A stretch of DNA of 64,000 bases from Streptomyces hokutonensis (GCF_000376565.1 NZ_BARG01000099.1:1-64000); one strand, 5' to 3'. Positions 17,451 through 26,358 are shown, numbered from the stretch's first letter. The notes: generated from the sequence alone by a model not told the origin. Translations and numbers: made by a program.

Positions 17451-17688
17451 TCCACTCCGGGCGACTGGTGAGCACCCGGCTAATTTCACCCCAGCGTTTG
17501 GTGAACTAATTCATAAGTGCCATAAAACTGGGGCCCGGCATGATCAAAGGAATTGAAGGGCGGAGCCATCTGGGATTGCGGAATCCTCGGAAATAAACCT
17601 GTCCCTGAGAGCTTTCCCACATCACATCGTCATCACAAAGCCGCTGATTCGACGGGCATCCACACTCACTCGCTGTAACGTCGATTGG

Positions 17689-18726
17689 GTGCGTACCGAA
17701 CGAAACCTCACCCGTCTGGACCGGGTGTTCGCGAGGCTGGACCGGGAACCGGAACGGCCGGCCAACATCGATGTGCCGAAGATGAGCCGGCACAGGGTCG
17801 TGCTGTTCGCGGCGACCCTGGCCTTCTATCTGGCGATCGTGTGGCTTGTCGTGACCACCTCCTGGCTGGTCCGGTTCGACTGGCAGGTCATGTTCTTCCG
17901 GCCGTACCAGCAATGGGCCGGCATCCACTGGTTCGTCGACTACTACGTGGTGCTGGGCCAGCGCGGCCCCACCGCGGTGATGGTCGCGGCCTGGCTGGGC
18001 TGGCGCTCGTGGCGGCAGCACACACTGCGCCCGCTGCTGACCCTGGGCACCCTGCTGCTCCTCCTGAACATCACGGTCGGCGCCGCCAAGCTCGGCATGG
18101 GCCGCCTCGGCCCGCACTACGCCACCGTCATCGGCTCGAACGAGATGGGCCTCGGCGGCGATATATTTCCCAGCGGCCACACCGCCAACGCGGTCGTGAC
18201 CTGGGGGATTCTGGCGTATCTGGCCTCCACTCCGAGAGCCCGCCGCTGGCTGTCCGCCGCGTCCGCCGTGACCTCGCTCGGCGTCGGTCTCGCCACGGTC
18301 TACCTCGGTACGCACTGGCTGAGCGACGTGCTGCTCGGCTGGGCCGCCGGTCTGCTGGTCCTGCTCGCCCTCCCGTGGTGCGAGCCGCTGATCGCGCTGG
18401 CCGAGACCCGCATCTTCGACTACCGCGACCGCTGGCGCGCCCGCCGCGGCGGTACGGCGCCCGCCCCGGTGCCGACATCGCCGGTCACCGCGCCCGTGCT
18501 GCTCAAGCCACGCGCCTCCGCCTCGGGCGACGAGGTCCCGGCGGCCCGCGAGACGGTCACCGCGAGCCGTTCGGCACGGCCTCCCGTCCATCTCGCGCCG
18601 AGCCCGCACACGACCCGCTCGGAACGCACCCCGGTCACCCCGATCGGCAGCCGCCGCCCGCCTCACCCGGACCGGGTGGCACGTGGCACCACCTCCGCGA
18701 CGGCCCGTCCGGCGGCGGGCGGCTGA
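17689..18726 (+). CDS. PAP2 superfamily phosphatase, membrane
   Basis: The product is 345 aa (GTG start at 17689). Six hydrophobic helices precede an approximately 110-residue Pro/Arg/Thr-rich cytosolic tail. The three-part phosphatase signature is present: KLGMGRLGP (KxxxxxxRP-like, with Gly before Pro), PSGHTAN (about residue 164) and LGTHWLSDVLLG (SRxxxxxHxxxD-like). This predicts removal of phosphate from a lipid substrate such as phosphatidic acid or undecaprenyl diphosphate at the outer face of the membrane. The intergenic stretch before it (17451-17688) is relatively A+T-rich and probably holds its promoter. It ends in a strong shared hairpin. Confidence 0.9.
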   Translation: MRTERNLTRLDRVFARLDREPERPANIDVPKMSRHRVVLFAATLAFYLAIVWLVVTTSWLVRFDWQVMFFRPYQQWAGIHWFVDYYVVLGQRGPTAVMVAAWLGWRSWRQHTLRPLLTLGTLLLLLNITVGAAKLGMGRLGPHYATVIGSNEMGLGGDIFPSGHTANAVVTWGILAYLASTPRARRWLSAASAVTSLGVGLATVYLGTHWLSDVLLGWAAGLLVLLALPWCEPLIALAETRIFDYRDRWRARRGGTAPAPVPTSPVTAPVLLKPRASASGDEVPAARETVTASRSARPPVHLAPSPHTTRSERTPVTPIGSRRPPHPDRVARGTTSATARPAAGG

Positions 18727-18770
18727 CCCACGAAGCCGCGGGGCCGGTACGCACAATCCATCCCCGCACG

Positions 18771-18810
18771 ACGAAGGCCCCGGTTCCTCCTGCGGAACCG
18801 GGGCCTTCGT
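18771..18810. terminator. Bidirectional terminator between the PAP2 and I78-like genes
   Basis: Perfect 17-base arms (18771-18787 and 18794-18810) around a 6-base loop lie between two converging genes. Confidence 0.9.
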
Positions 18811-18821
18811 GACGTGCGCGT

Positions 18822-19037
18822 TCAGCCCTTCCAGGCGCGCGCCACCGTGCCGTCCTTCACCTCGAAGTTGAGCCGGCCCTCGCGGTACTCCATGGTGATG
18901 ATCGCCCCCGGTGGCAGCGACCGCACGGTCGACCACCCCCGTTCCCGCGCGAGCCGCTCGGCCTCGGCCGCGTCGAGGCCGACGTAGGTGTTGGGGTTGT
19001 CCTGGGGCTCGGCCGGTGGAGTCGGAATGGGTGCCAT
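18822..19037 (-). CDS. I78-like peptidase inhibitor family protein
   Basis: A 71-aa protein; I prefer the ATG at 19037 over the upstream start at 19070. The C-terminal half matches the I78 pattern, PPGAIITMEYREGRLNFEV followed by GTVARAW, close to the PG-x-x-(V/I)TM-(D/E)YR-x-x-RLN motif of the elastase-inhibitor family. No signal peptide is seen, so it is predicted to stay in the cytosol, which makes a protease inhibitor role uncertain. The usual C-terminal Cys of I78 members is absent. Confidence 0.75.
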   Translation of the reverse strand: MAPIPTPPAEPQDNPNTYVGLDAAEAERLARERGWSTVRSLPPGAIITMEYREGRLNFEVKDGTVARAWKG

Positions 19038-19299
19038 GCCCGCCACGCTAGCCGCTCTCCCGCTCTCCATGACCCTCTCCGGTCACACTTCTGTCACAGG
19101 ATCAGGACGTGTGTTTTGTTCTGTCTACCTCACACGTATGAGCGGTTCCGTACGCCTTACGCGGGCATTCGAACGTAATTCCCGCCTGTCGGTCCGGCCC
19201 GTCGAATAGCCCGGCGGAAAGTTCCGCGAGAACCGGCCGGGCGCCCCATTCCATTCCGATTCCGTGCCGTACGGCAGGAGCTGACGCAGCATAAGAGTT

Positions 19300-20301
19300 T
19301 CACCGTTCCGGCACAGAATCGCCGTGCGCCACCGAGCCGTCCCGCTCCAGCGCACGGGACAGCCGGTCCCTGGCCCTCCTGATCGCTCCGGTCAGCTCGA
19401 CCGGTTCCAGGACCTCGAACTCGAAGCCCGTCATCACCACATGGATCACCATCACATCGAGGTTCGGCGCCCCGGTCCGCAGCAGACAGGCGTCCGGCCC
19501 GTCCGCCTCCAGCGTCCCGGCGGACGGTGAGATCCGCTCGGCGGCCCGCTCCAGGGGCACGAGCAGCCGCACGACGGCCTGCGAGGCGTACGCGCGCGTG
19601 GAGACCCCTTTCGAGACGTACGCGGCGAGGTCCTCGGCCGGTGGCTCGCGCGGGGTGAAGCGCGGCCCGTGCGGCGGTCTGGGCGTGACGCGGTCGACGC
19701 GGAAGGTGCGCCAGTCCTCGCGGTCCAGGTCCCAGGCGACCAGGTACCAGCGCCGCTCGGTGCACACCAGGCGGTGCGGTTCGACGGTACGGCGGGTGGG
19801 GGCGCCGTCGTGGCTCTGGTACTCGAAGCGCAGCCGCTCGGCGTCCCGGCACAGGGCGGCCAGCTCGGTCAGTACGGCCGGGTCCACGGCGGACGCCAGG
19901 GTGTTGTGCAGCATCGGCACGGTGAAGGCGTTGAGTGCGCCCACCCGGCGGCGCAGCCGGTTCGGCAGGACCTGCTCGAGCTTGGTGAGGGCGCGTACGG
20001 AGGTCTCGCCGATGCCCTCGATGCCCTGCCCGGCGGCGGTGCGCAGACCGACCGCCACGGCGACCGCCTCGTCGTCGTCCAGGAGCAGCGGCGGCAACTC
20101 GGCGCCCGCGCCCAGCTGGTAGCCGCCGCCCGTGCCGGGGCTCGCGTTGACGGGGTAGCCCAGCTCGCGCAGCCGGTCGACGTCCCGGCGCACAGTGCGC
20201 GGGGTGACCCCGAGCCGGTCGGCCAGGTCGGCGCCGGACCACTCGCGGTGGGCCTGGAGCAGCGAGAGCAGCCGCAGGAGTCGTGCCGAGGTCTCCAACA
20301 T
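19300..20301 (-). CDS. WYL-domain HTH transcriptional regulator (YafY/DeoR-like)
   Basis: The product is 333 aa, starting with METS-type MLETSARLLRLLSLLQ at an ATG at 20301. An N-terminal winged helix (ADLADRLGVTPRTVRRDVDRLRELGYPV, given here as its region) is followed by a linker. A WYL domain of about residues 130-200 contains RTVEPHRLVCTERRWYLVAWD and the FRVDRV motif, and a WCX-type C-terminal region completes it. WYL proteins sense nucleic acid or small ligands and regulate many stress pathways. It lies 14 bases downstream of the solute-binding protein gene on the same strand. It may therefore belong to the transporter operon, although WYL regulators also stand alone. Confidence 0.9.
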   Translation of the reverse strand: MLETSARLLRLLSLLQAHREWSGADLADRLGVTPRTVRRDVDRLRELGYPVNASPGTGGGYQLGAGAELPPLLLDDDEAVAVAVGLRTAAGQGIEGIGETSVRALTKLEQVLPNRLRRRVGALNAFTVPMLHNTLASAVDPAVLTELAALCRDAERLRFEYQSHDGAPTRRTVEPHRLVCTERRWYLVAWDLDREDWRTFRVDRVTPRPPHGPRFTPREPPAEDLAAYVSKGVSTRAYASQAVVRLLVPLERAAERISPSAGTLEADGPDACLLRTGAPNLDVMVIHVVMTGFEFEVLEPVELTGAIRRARDRLSRALERDGSVAHGDSVPER

Positions 20302-20315
20302 GGTCGAAGTCTGTA

Positions 20316-21617
20316 TCAAGGGCTGTACGGGAGTTGAGGCACCTCGAAACAGGTGCTGTTCATGTCTCCTTGCGGAACCCACCCCCTCCCGTCCTGCCAC
20401 CGCGCGACCGACAGACAGGTCCTGCGGGTCTTCGGCGGTTCCGCCAGCCGCTCGAAGGAGACGGGAACCAGCAGGCCGTCGGCGGTGTAGTGCTCGCTCC
20501 GGTTCATGAACCCGTCGACGCACGCGCGCGTGACGCCCGTTTCCGTCTTCGCGCACGCCTTGGCCGCGTCCGTGAACCACATCGCCGCCGCCCAGCCCTC
20601 CAACTGCCACTGGGAATGCGTCTTCAGCCCCTCGGTGGCGTCCCGGAACTCCCGTACGGCCGGCTGCGACACATCGTCGAAGTCACGGCTGGACCCGGTC
20701 GCCCACAGGGCGTTGCGGCAGCGCGGGGAGTTCTTGTAGTCCTCCGGGACGGTGGATGTCCAATTCTGTACGTTCGTCACCTTGGCGACGACCTGTGCGC
20801 CGACCTGGTCCATCGCCGCGCACAACTGGGCGTTCCCGTGCGTGTCGAGGGCGTCGAAGACGAGGTCGGCGCCCTGCTGCTTCAGGTCGGCCGCCGCCGC
20901 GCGGAAGTTGGGCAGCGCGAAGTCGACCTGCTCGGGGACGACCTTGTAGCCCTCGGCCTTCAGCCCCTGCTCGACGAGCCGGGCGTAGGCGGCGGACGCG
21001 GCCTGGTTGTACGACACGACGGCGGCGGTACGGGCGCCCTGCTCGCGCTTGAAGTAGCGGTAGACCTCCGTGCCGCCGTACAGCTTCCCGCCCCAGCCCG
21101 GGGTGCCCGTGCGGGGCGCGAGGCTGCCGTAGATGCCGTAGAGGTGCGGCCAGGTGTCGTAGGCGGCGCCGATGGGCTGGCCGCCGATGTCGGGCACGCG
21201 CGCGTGGGAGACGCGGGAGGCGCCCGCGTAGTCGAGGGCGGTGGTGGCGACCAGGGCGACGACCTTGTCCTCGTCGACCAGTTGGTGCACGCACTCGTTG
21301 TCGCCGACCCCGCTGCCGCCGTCGTCGCACAGCCGCACCTCGACCCGGCGTCCGGCGATGCCCCCGCGCGCGTTGACGCGGTCGAAGTACGCCTGGGCGC
21401 CGTCGCGGGGGCCGGTGAAGGTGTCGCCGCCGACCGGGCTGGTCGCGCTGGTGATGATGCCGACCCGGATCGGTGTGCCGGTGCTCGGCGCGGGCGTACG
21501 GGTGTCGCCGTGCTCGAAGTCGCTCTCCGGGAGACGGCTGCCGCAGGCCGTGCCCACCAGGAGCAGCAGCACCGCGGCAGCGGTCTCAGCAGCCCGACCC
21601 GGGCGCCGGCGAGGCAT
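20316..21617 (-). CDS. ABC transporter solute-binding lipoprotein, Leu/Ile/Val-type
   Basis: The product is 433 aa. A short signal peptide ends in the lipobox VGTAC (about residues 21-25), so the mature protein should be lipid-anchored on the cell surface. The body follows the type I periplasmic-binding fold of branched-chain amino acid receptors: IRVGIITSATSPVGGDTFTGPRDGAQAYFDRVNARGGIAGR is the family's opening block (only named here by its position, about residues 49-90), and 'EQGARTAAVVSYNQAASAAY' marks the second lobe. It is the obvious receptor for the Liv-type transporter encoded divergently. The ligand may be an amino acid, a urea-like compound or a short peptide. Its first 32 bases overlap the upstream lipoprotein gene. 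Confidence 0.88.
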   Translation of the reverse strand: MPRRRPGRAAETAAAVLLLLVGTACGSRLPESDFEHGDTRTPAPSTGTPIRVGIITSATSPVGGDTFTGPRDGAQAYFDRVNARGGIAGRRVEVRLCDDGGSGVGDNECVHQLVDEDKVVALVATTALDYAGASRVSHARVPDIGGQPIGAAYDTWPHLYGIYGSLAPRTGTPGWGGKLYGGTEVYRYFKREQGARTAAVVSYNQAASAAYARLVEQGLKAEGYKVVPEQVDFALPNFRAAAADLKQQGADLVFDALDTHGNAQLCAAMDQVGAQVVAKVTNVQNWTSTVPEDYKNSPRCRNALWATGSSRDFDDVSQPAVREFRDATEGLKTHSQWQLEGWAAAMWFTDAAKACAKTETGVTRACVDGFMNRSEHYTADGLLVPVSFERLAEPPKTRRTCLSVARWQDGRGWVPQGDMNSTCFEVPQLPYSP

Positions 21618-22131
21618 CGCCGCTCAACGCCACCAGCGCGCACAGGGTGTTGACGGACACCTTCCAGGTGCCGCCCTGCTCGACTGAGGTCCCGGAGGCG
21701 TCCGGCAGGGCGGTGGCGCCGTTGAGGGTCAGCGTGTAGGTCACGGTCGCCTTGTCCGCCTTGGTGAACACCACCTTGGTGACCTCGGCCTGCACCTGCC
21801 CGCCGCGTTTGTCGCCGTTGAACGCCTTCAGGACCGCGCCCATCTTGTCGCCGTTCTCCAGGACGGCCTGTTTGTCCGCGGTGGAGCCGGCCGGGTCGAA
21901 GAACTTCTTCCAGTTGGCCTTGATCTGGCTCGTGGCGGCGGCCGGGTCGGCGGGCGCGGTCGCCGGTGCGCTCGTCGTCCGCTCCACGGACGGGGTGGGC
22001 GGCGGTGCGCTGCTGCCGCCCCCGCTGTCGTCGCTGCAGGCCGCCAGGGCCGGGCCGAGCACAAGGAGGAGGGCGACCGCACCCGCCCTCCATCGGCCGT
22101 TCCCCCGCCTGAGGTCGCTCCCGAGAACCAT
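21586..22131 (-). CDS. Small lipoprotein of unknown function, transporter-associated
   Basis: The product is 181 aa from the ATG at 22131 (an earlier start at 22236 is open but lacks support). The N-terminal signal peptide ends in the lipobox ALAAC (LVLGPALAACS). A Ser/Thr/Pro-rich spacer and a C-terminal domain of about 110 residues follow. That domain has alternating strands (VTKVVFTKADKATVTYTLTL is one hairpin) and resembles NTF2-like/low-molecular antigen MTB12-type folds. It is transcribed toward, and overlaps by 32 bases, the solute-binding protein gene. A role at the cell surface in the same transport system is inferred from position only. Confidence 0.8.
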   Translation of the reverse strand: MVLGSDLRRGNGRWRAGAVALLLVLGPALAACSDDSGGGSSAPPPTPSVERTTSAPATAPADPAAATSQIKANWKKFFDPAGSTADKQAVLENGDKMGAVLKAFNGDKRGGQVQAEVTKVVFTKADKATVTYTLTLNGATALPDASGTSVEQGGTWKVSVNTLCALVALSGDASPAPGSGC

Positions 22132-22256
22132 CTGGCTCACCACCGGGTGTCGGTCCGGGCCATGAGCGCCCGGTGCTTTCAGGGTCAGCTTGTAGAGGGC
22201 ATAGTGCAAGCCATTGGCTGACATGGACAGACACATGACACATGTGGGAGCCGGAT

Positions 22257-22733
22257 ATGCGGACAGGCCGACTGCGGACCGTGCATCCCGTCCTGTGGGC
22301 CGGCTGGGCCGCGCTCGCCGCGGGTGCGGTGCTGTGCGTGCTCGGCTGGTACGGCGTCTCCGGCGAGCGCTACGCCGAACGGCAGCTCCCCTACCTGGCC
22401 TCCTGCACGATCCCCGGCGCCGCGCTGATCGTCGCCGGCGCGATCCTGCTCACCCACGGCCGCGGCGCCCTCGCCACCACGCGCGTGGAGGAGCTGTACG
22501 CCCTTCTCGTGGCCTCCGAACCCGACGACGCCGAGGAGTCGGCGGAGGCCGCCGCCGCGCCCCTGGCGGTCAGCGGAGACCTGTTGATGATGCCCGGCGG
22601 CACGTTGTGGCACCGCGCGGACTGCCCGTTGGTCGCCGGTAAGGCGGAGGCGGTGCCGGTGGACTCGAAGCTCGTGGCGAACGGCGAGTTGGGCCCCTGC
22701 CCGATCTGCGAGCCCGCCGAAGCCGACGACTGA
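22257..22733 (+). CDS. Small membrane protein with a C-terminal Cys/His metal-binding-like motif
   Basis: The product is 158 aa; I chose the ATG at 22257, six bases after GGGAG, over the ATG at 22242. Two transmembrane helices (about 10-35 and 55-75) are followed by an acidic linker and a cytosolic tail. The tail carries LWHRADCPLV and, about 25 residues on, GPCPICEP. The H-x-x-x-C ... C-x-x-C spacing resembles Ada-type treble-clef zinc sites. Its stop codon overlaps the start of the transporter fusion (TGATG), so the two are translationally coupled. It may regulate or stabilise the transporter; this is inference. Confidence 0.8.
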   Translation: MRTGRLRTVHPVLWAGWAALAAGAVLCVLGWYGVSGERYAERQLPYLASCTIPGAALIVAGAILLTHGRGALATTRVEELYALLVASEPDDAEESAEAAAAPLAVSGDLLMMPGGTLWHRADCPLVAGKAEAVPVDSKLVANGELGPCPICEPAEADD

Positions 22734-25720
22734 TGTCCTCGCTGACCTACGACCTCACCCTCGCCGGACTGTCCGTCGGCAGCGCCGCCGCGCTCACCGG
22801 GATCGGCCTGATCGTGACGTACCGGGCGACCGGCGTCCTCAACTTCGCGCACGGCGCGGTCGCGATGGTGTGCGCGTACGCGCTCCGGCAGTGCGTGGTG
22901 GAGTGGGGCTGGCCGCTGTGGCTGGGCGCGGTGGTGACGCTGTTGTTCCTCGCGCCGGGTGTCGGGGTCGCGCTGGAACGCTTCGTCTTCCGGCCGCTGT
23001 CGGTCCTCGGCGGCGATCCGGCACAGACCCTGGTGGCGTCGATCGGCGTGTTCGTGCTGCTGGTCGGCGGGGCGGCGCTGGTGTGGGGGCAGGGGGCGCG
23101 GGACGACGCGCCGGAGCTCGTATCGGCCGATCCCTGGGGCCAGTTGGCGGTGGTCCTGGTCCTCGCGGCGGGCGTCGGGGCGGTGATCCGCTGGACGCGT
23201 TTCGGACGGGAGCTGCGGGCCGTGGTCGACGACCGCCAACTCGCGCTGCTGGCCGGGGTGGACGCGGACCGGGTCGCGGCGGCGGGCTGGGCGTTCGGTT
23301 CCTTCACGGCGGGCCTGACGGGCGTGCTCCTCGCTCCCTCCGTGCGCCTGGACCCGTACGGCCTGCCCCTGCTCGTCATGGAGGTGGTGGCGGTCGCGGT
23401 GGCCGCGCGGATGCGGAGTCTGCCGGTCGCCGTGGTGGTGGCGCTGGGGATCGGGGTCGGGCAGAGCCAGTTGACGAGGGTTCATCTGCCCGGCTGGGGT
23501 GGGCAGTTGGTGCAGGCGGTGGGCGCGAACCTGTTCGTGGTCGCGCTGTTGGTCGTGGCGCTGGTGCTGCCGGGTGTCGGTGCGAGGGACGCCCTCCCCC
23601 GTACGGCTTCCGCGCGCGTCGCGACGCCTCCCGGGGCCTGGATCGTGGCCGCGGTGCTGTTCCTGCTCCCCCTCGGCTTCGCGGGCTCGGATCTGCACAC
23701 CTCGGTCCAAGTCCCGGCGCTGGGCGTGGTGTTGCTGTCCCTGGTGGTGGTCACCGGCCGCGGTGGCCAACTCTCGCTGGGCCAGGCGGCGTACGCGGGC
23801 CTGGGCGCCCTGTTCACGGCTCTGCTGGCGGCGGGCCGCTTCCCGGGCCTGCCCCGCCTGCCGGAACTGGCCGCGCTGGCGGTGGCCGTCCTCCTGGTCG
23901 CTCCCCTCGGCCTCCTCACGGGCTGGCCCGCGATCGGCCGCCACGGCCTGTCCCTGGCCCTCGCGACCTTCGCGGTCGGCGTCGGGGTCAGCCGCTTCGT
24001 CTTCGCCCAGCCGTACGCGACATCGGGCCTGGCGCTGAACCGCCCGTCCGGCTTCGAGGGGGACCGCGCCTACTACGTCCTCGAACTCGCCCTCCTGACC
24101 TGCGCGTTGCTGGCGACCCACGCCCTGCGCCGGGGCCGCACGGGCCGCGCCCTCGCCGCGATGCGCGACCACGAGGCGGGCGCGTCGGCTGCGGGCGTCC
24201 AGGTCCCTTCCCTGAAACTCCTCGCCTTCGTCGCGGGCGCGGCTCTGGCCGCCCTCGGCGGCGCCATGCTCGGCATGGGCCTCCGCGCCTTCGACCCTTC
24301 GGCCTACGACCCCGTCCGCGGCCTGTTGTGGTTCGCCGCAGTGGTCGTCCTGGGCGCCGACAGCACACTGGGCGCACTGACGGCCGCAGCCCTCCTGGTC
24401 GGCCTCGACGCGGGCGCGCGCGGTGGAGTGGCGGCGGCACTGATCGGGGTGCTGGCGGTGTGCGTGGGGCGGTTTCCCGGGGGGCCGTACGAGGCGCTAC
24501 GGACAGCGGTCGGGCGGCTCCGCCCCCAACGGCGGGCGCGGCTCACACCGTTGGGGGTGCGGGTGCGGCGGAGGTTGCGGGAGGTGGGCGTGCCGGGGCG
24601 GGTGCAGTCAACGGCTGCTGCGCACGCGGGGGTTGCGCGTCGCGTGGAGCTCGGCGGCGGACGGGTGTCTGACGGCGCCCGGGACCCGCGACGGCGCGCC
24701 GCCGGGCTTGGGCAGCGGGGCGAGGCGGACTCAACGGCAGCCACCCACGGGAGCGAGACCGGGCCAACAGCAGCCGCCCGCAGGGGCGTTGCGCGCCCGG
24801 CGGAAACCGACCCCGAACGGATGTCAGGGGCCCAGGACCCACGAGGACGCACCTCCGAGCCCGGGCACCAGGACGAGCCGGACCCAACGGCAGCCACCCA
24901 CGGGAGCGAGACCGGCCCAACAGCAGCCGACCGCAAGGGCGTTGCGCGCCAGACGGAGACCGCCCCCGGGCGGACCTCCAGGGCTCGGGCCCCGCAGAGG
25001 CGCACCTCCCCACCACGAACCCCACCCGCCCTCACCGCCCACGCCCTCTACGCCCGTTACGGCAGCTTCACCGCTCTCGACGGCGTTGATCTCGTCGTGC
25101 GGGCCGGTGAGGTGACCGCTGTTGTCGGGCCCAACGGGGCTGGAAAAAGTACCCTGTTCCACTGTCTGGCCGGGACCGTGCGGCCTGTGCGTGGGCGGGT
25201 TCGGCTCGGTGGCCGGGATATCACTCGGCTGCCCGCGCATGCCCGGACGCGGCTCGGGGTCAGTCGGAGCTTTCAACAGCTCGCCGTTTTCCCCTCGTTG
25301 ACCGTCGCCGAGAATGTGCGGGTGGGGGCCGAGCAGGGGCGGGCCCCCGAACCCGGTGCCGTGGAGCGGGCGTTGCGGCTGTTCGGGCTCGGCGGGGAGC
25401 TGTGGTCGCTGCCCGCCGCCGGGCTGCCCACCGGGACGCTGCGCCGGGTCGAGCTGGCGCGGGCGTTCGCGGGCGACCCTCGCGTGCTGCTGCTCGACGA
25501 GCCCGCCGCCGGGCTCGACACCACCGAAGTGGCCGCGCTGGCCCTGGTGTTGCGGGCGCTGGCCGCCGAGGGCACCGCGCTGCTCGTCGTGGAGCACGAC
25601 CTGGATCTGGTCGCCGACCTCGCGGACGTGGTCCATGTGATGACGGCGGGGCGCGTCGTCGCCTCCGGGCCGCCGGATCGTGTCCTCGACACGCCCAACG
25701 CCTGGGAGAGCCCCGCATGA
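22733..25720 (+). CDS. LivH-LivM-LivG fusion: branched-chain amino acid-type ABC permease/ATPase
   Basis: The product is 995 aa in one frame. Residues 1-285 are a LivH-type permease (GIGLIVTYRATGVLNFAHGA). About 300-595 are a LivM-type permease (VVTGRGGQLSLGQAAYAGLGALF; FDPSAYDPVRG). About 597-766 are a low-complexity Arg/Thr/Ala/Gly linker. About 766-995 are a LivG-type ATPase with Walker A GPNGAGKST, Q-loop SRSFQQLAVF, Walker B VLLLDEPAAGLD and H-loop VEHDLDLV. The signature position reads LPTGTLRRVELARAF rather than LSGGQ. These are normally three proteins. The linker is partly made of tandem repeats. The ATG overlaps the preceding stop, and the TGA overlaps the livF-type ATG. The substrate is unknown. 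Confidence 0.92.
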   Translation: MSSLTYDLTLAGLSVGSAAALTGIGLIVTYRATGVLNFAHGAVAMVCAYALRQCVVEWGWPLWLGAVVTLLFLAPGVGVALERFVFRPLSVLGGDPAQTLVASIGVFVLLVGGAALVWGQGARDDAPELVSADPWGQLAVVLVLAAGVGAVIRWTRFGRELRAVVDDRQLALLAGVDADRVAAAGWAFGSFTAGLTGVLLAPSVRLDPYGLPLLVMEVVAVAVAARMRSLPVAVVVALGIGVGQSQLTRVHLPGWGGQLVQAVGANLFVVALLVVALVLPGVGARDALPRTASARVATPPGAWIVAAVLFLLPLGFAGSDLHTSVQVPALGVVLLSLVVVTGRGGQLSLGQAAYAGLGALFTALLAAGRFPGLPRLPELAALAVAVLLVAPLGLLTGWPAIGRHGLSLALATFAVGVGVSRFVFAQPYATSGLALNRPSGFEGDRAYYVLELALLTCALLATHALRRGRTGRALAAMRDHEAGASAAGVQVPSLKLLAFVAGAALAALGGAMLGMGLRAFDPSAYDPVRGLLWFAAVVVLGADSTLGALTAAALLVGLDAGARGGVAAALIGVLAVCVGRFPGGPYEALRTAVGRLRPQRRARLTPLGVRVRRRLREVGVPGRVQSTAAAHAGVARRVELGGGRVSDGARDPRRRAAGLGQRGEADSTAATHGSETGPTAAARRGVARPAETDPERMSGAQDPRGRTSEPGHQDEPDPTAATHGSETGPTAADRKGVARQTETAPGRTSRARAPQRRTSPPRTPPALTAHALYARYGSFTALDGVDLVVRAGEVTAVVGPNGAGKSTLFHCLAGTVRPVRGRVRLGGRDITRLPAHARTRLGVSRSFQQLAVFPSLTVAENVRVGAEQGRAPEPGAVERALRLFGLGGELWSLPAAGLPTGTLRRVELARAFAGDPRVLLLDEPAAGLDTTEVAALALVLRALAAEGTALLVVEHDLDLVADLADVVHVMTAGRVVASGPPDRVLDTPNAWESPA
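24609..25030 (+). repeat. Tandem 153-bp in-frame repeat in the transporter linker
   Basis: Two near-identical units begin at 24732 and 24885 (period 153 bp, 51 codons; shared TAATHGSETGPTAA core). A shorter, degenerate copy begins at 24609. The copies diverge toward their ends. Confidence 0.8.
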
Positions 25721-26352
25721 CCATCTCCCTGCGCCACGCGCGCGTGCGCTACGGCCCCCTCGAAGCCCTGCACGGCGTCACCCTCGCCGCCCCGGCCCAC
25801 GGGCTCACCGTCCTGCTCGGCCGCAACGGCTCGGGCCGTACGACCGTGCTGCGCGCCCTCGCCGGAACGGTCGCGCTGTCGGGCGGCGCGGTGGTGTGGG
25901 ACGGCGCCGATGTGACCCGTGTGCCGGCCTACGAACGGGCCCGCCGGGGACTGTGTCTGGTGCCGGAGCGGCGGGCCGTGTTCGGGTCCCTCACTGTCCA
26001 CGAGAACCTCGAACTCGCCGCGCGGGACTACTCCGTGGCCCTCGACGCGTACCCCCAGCTGCGCCCGCTGCTCCCCCGCCGGGCCGGCACCCTCTCCGGA
26101 GGCGAGCAGCGGATGCTGGCCCTGTCCCGTGCCCTGCTGGCAGGCGCGCGCGTGGTGCTCGTCGACGAACCGGCGCAGGGCATGTCACCGGCGGTCGCGG
26201 ACCGCACGTACCAACTGCTGGGCGGGCTGGACGCATGCGTGGTCGTCGCCGAGCAGCGGCTCCCGCCCGTGCTGCGCGGCCGGGCCGCCCTCGTGTACGA
26301 ACTGCGGCGCGGAGTGGTCGTGTTCGGCGGCGAGGCGACCGAACTGACGTAA
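25717..26352 (+). CDS. LivF-type ABC ATPase with an altered Walker A motif
   Basis: The product is 211 aa, short for LivF (usually about 235). It is coupled to the fusion gene by an ATGA overlap. The signature LSGGEQRMLALSRAL and Walker B VVLVDEPAQGMS are intact, and AEQRL occupies the H-loop position (Gln is normal in LivF). Walker A reads GRNGSGRTT: the invariant lysine is replaced by arginine (codon CGT). With the LivG half having a non-canonical signature, one of the two ATP sites of the predicted heterodimer would combine both defects. The other would be canonical. A strong terminator follows. Confidence 0.9.
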   Translation: MTISLRHARVRYGPLEALHGVTLAAPAHGLTVLLGRNGSGRTTVLRALAGTVALSGGAVVWDGADVTRVPAYERARRGLCLVPERRAVFGSLTVHENLELAARDYSVALDAYPQLRPLLPRRAGTLSGGEQRMLALSRALLAGARVVLVDEPAQGMSPAVADRTYQLLGGLDACVVVAEQRLPPVLRGRAALVYELRRGVVVFGGEATELT

Positions 26353-26358
26353 CGGGCA

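Noticed and set aside
19107..19137. Inverted repeat ACGTGTG / CACACGT with a 17-base spacer
   Set aside because: Arms of seven bases with a long spacer are common by chance, and no promoter box could be fitted to it.
19138..19209. Plus-strand mini-ORF of 23 codons
   Set aside because: No ribosome site, no similarity to known leader peptides and no gene following on that strand.
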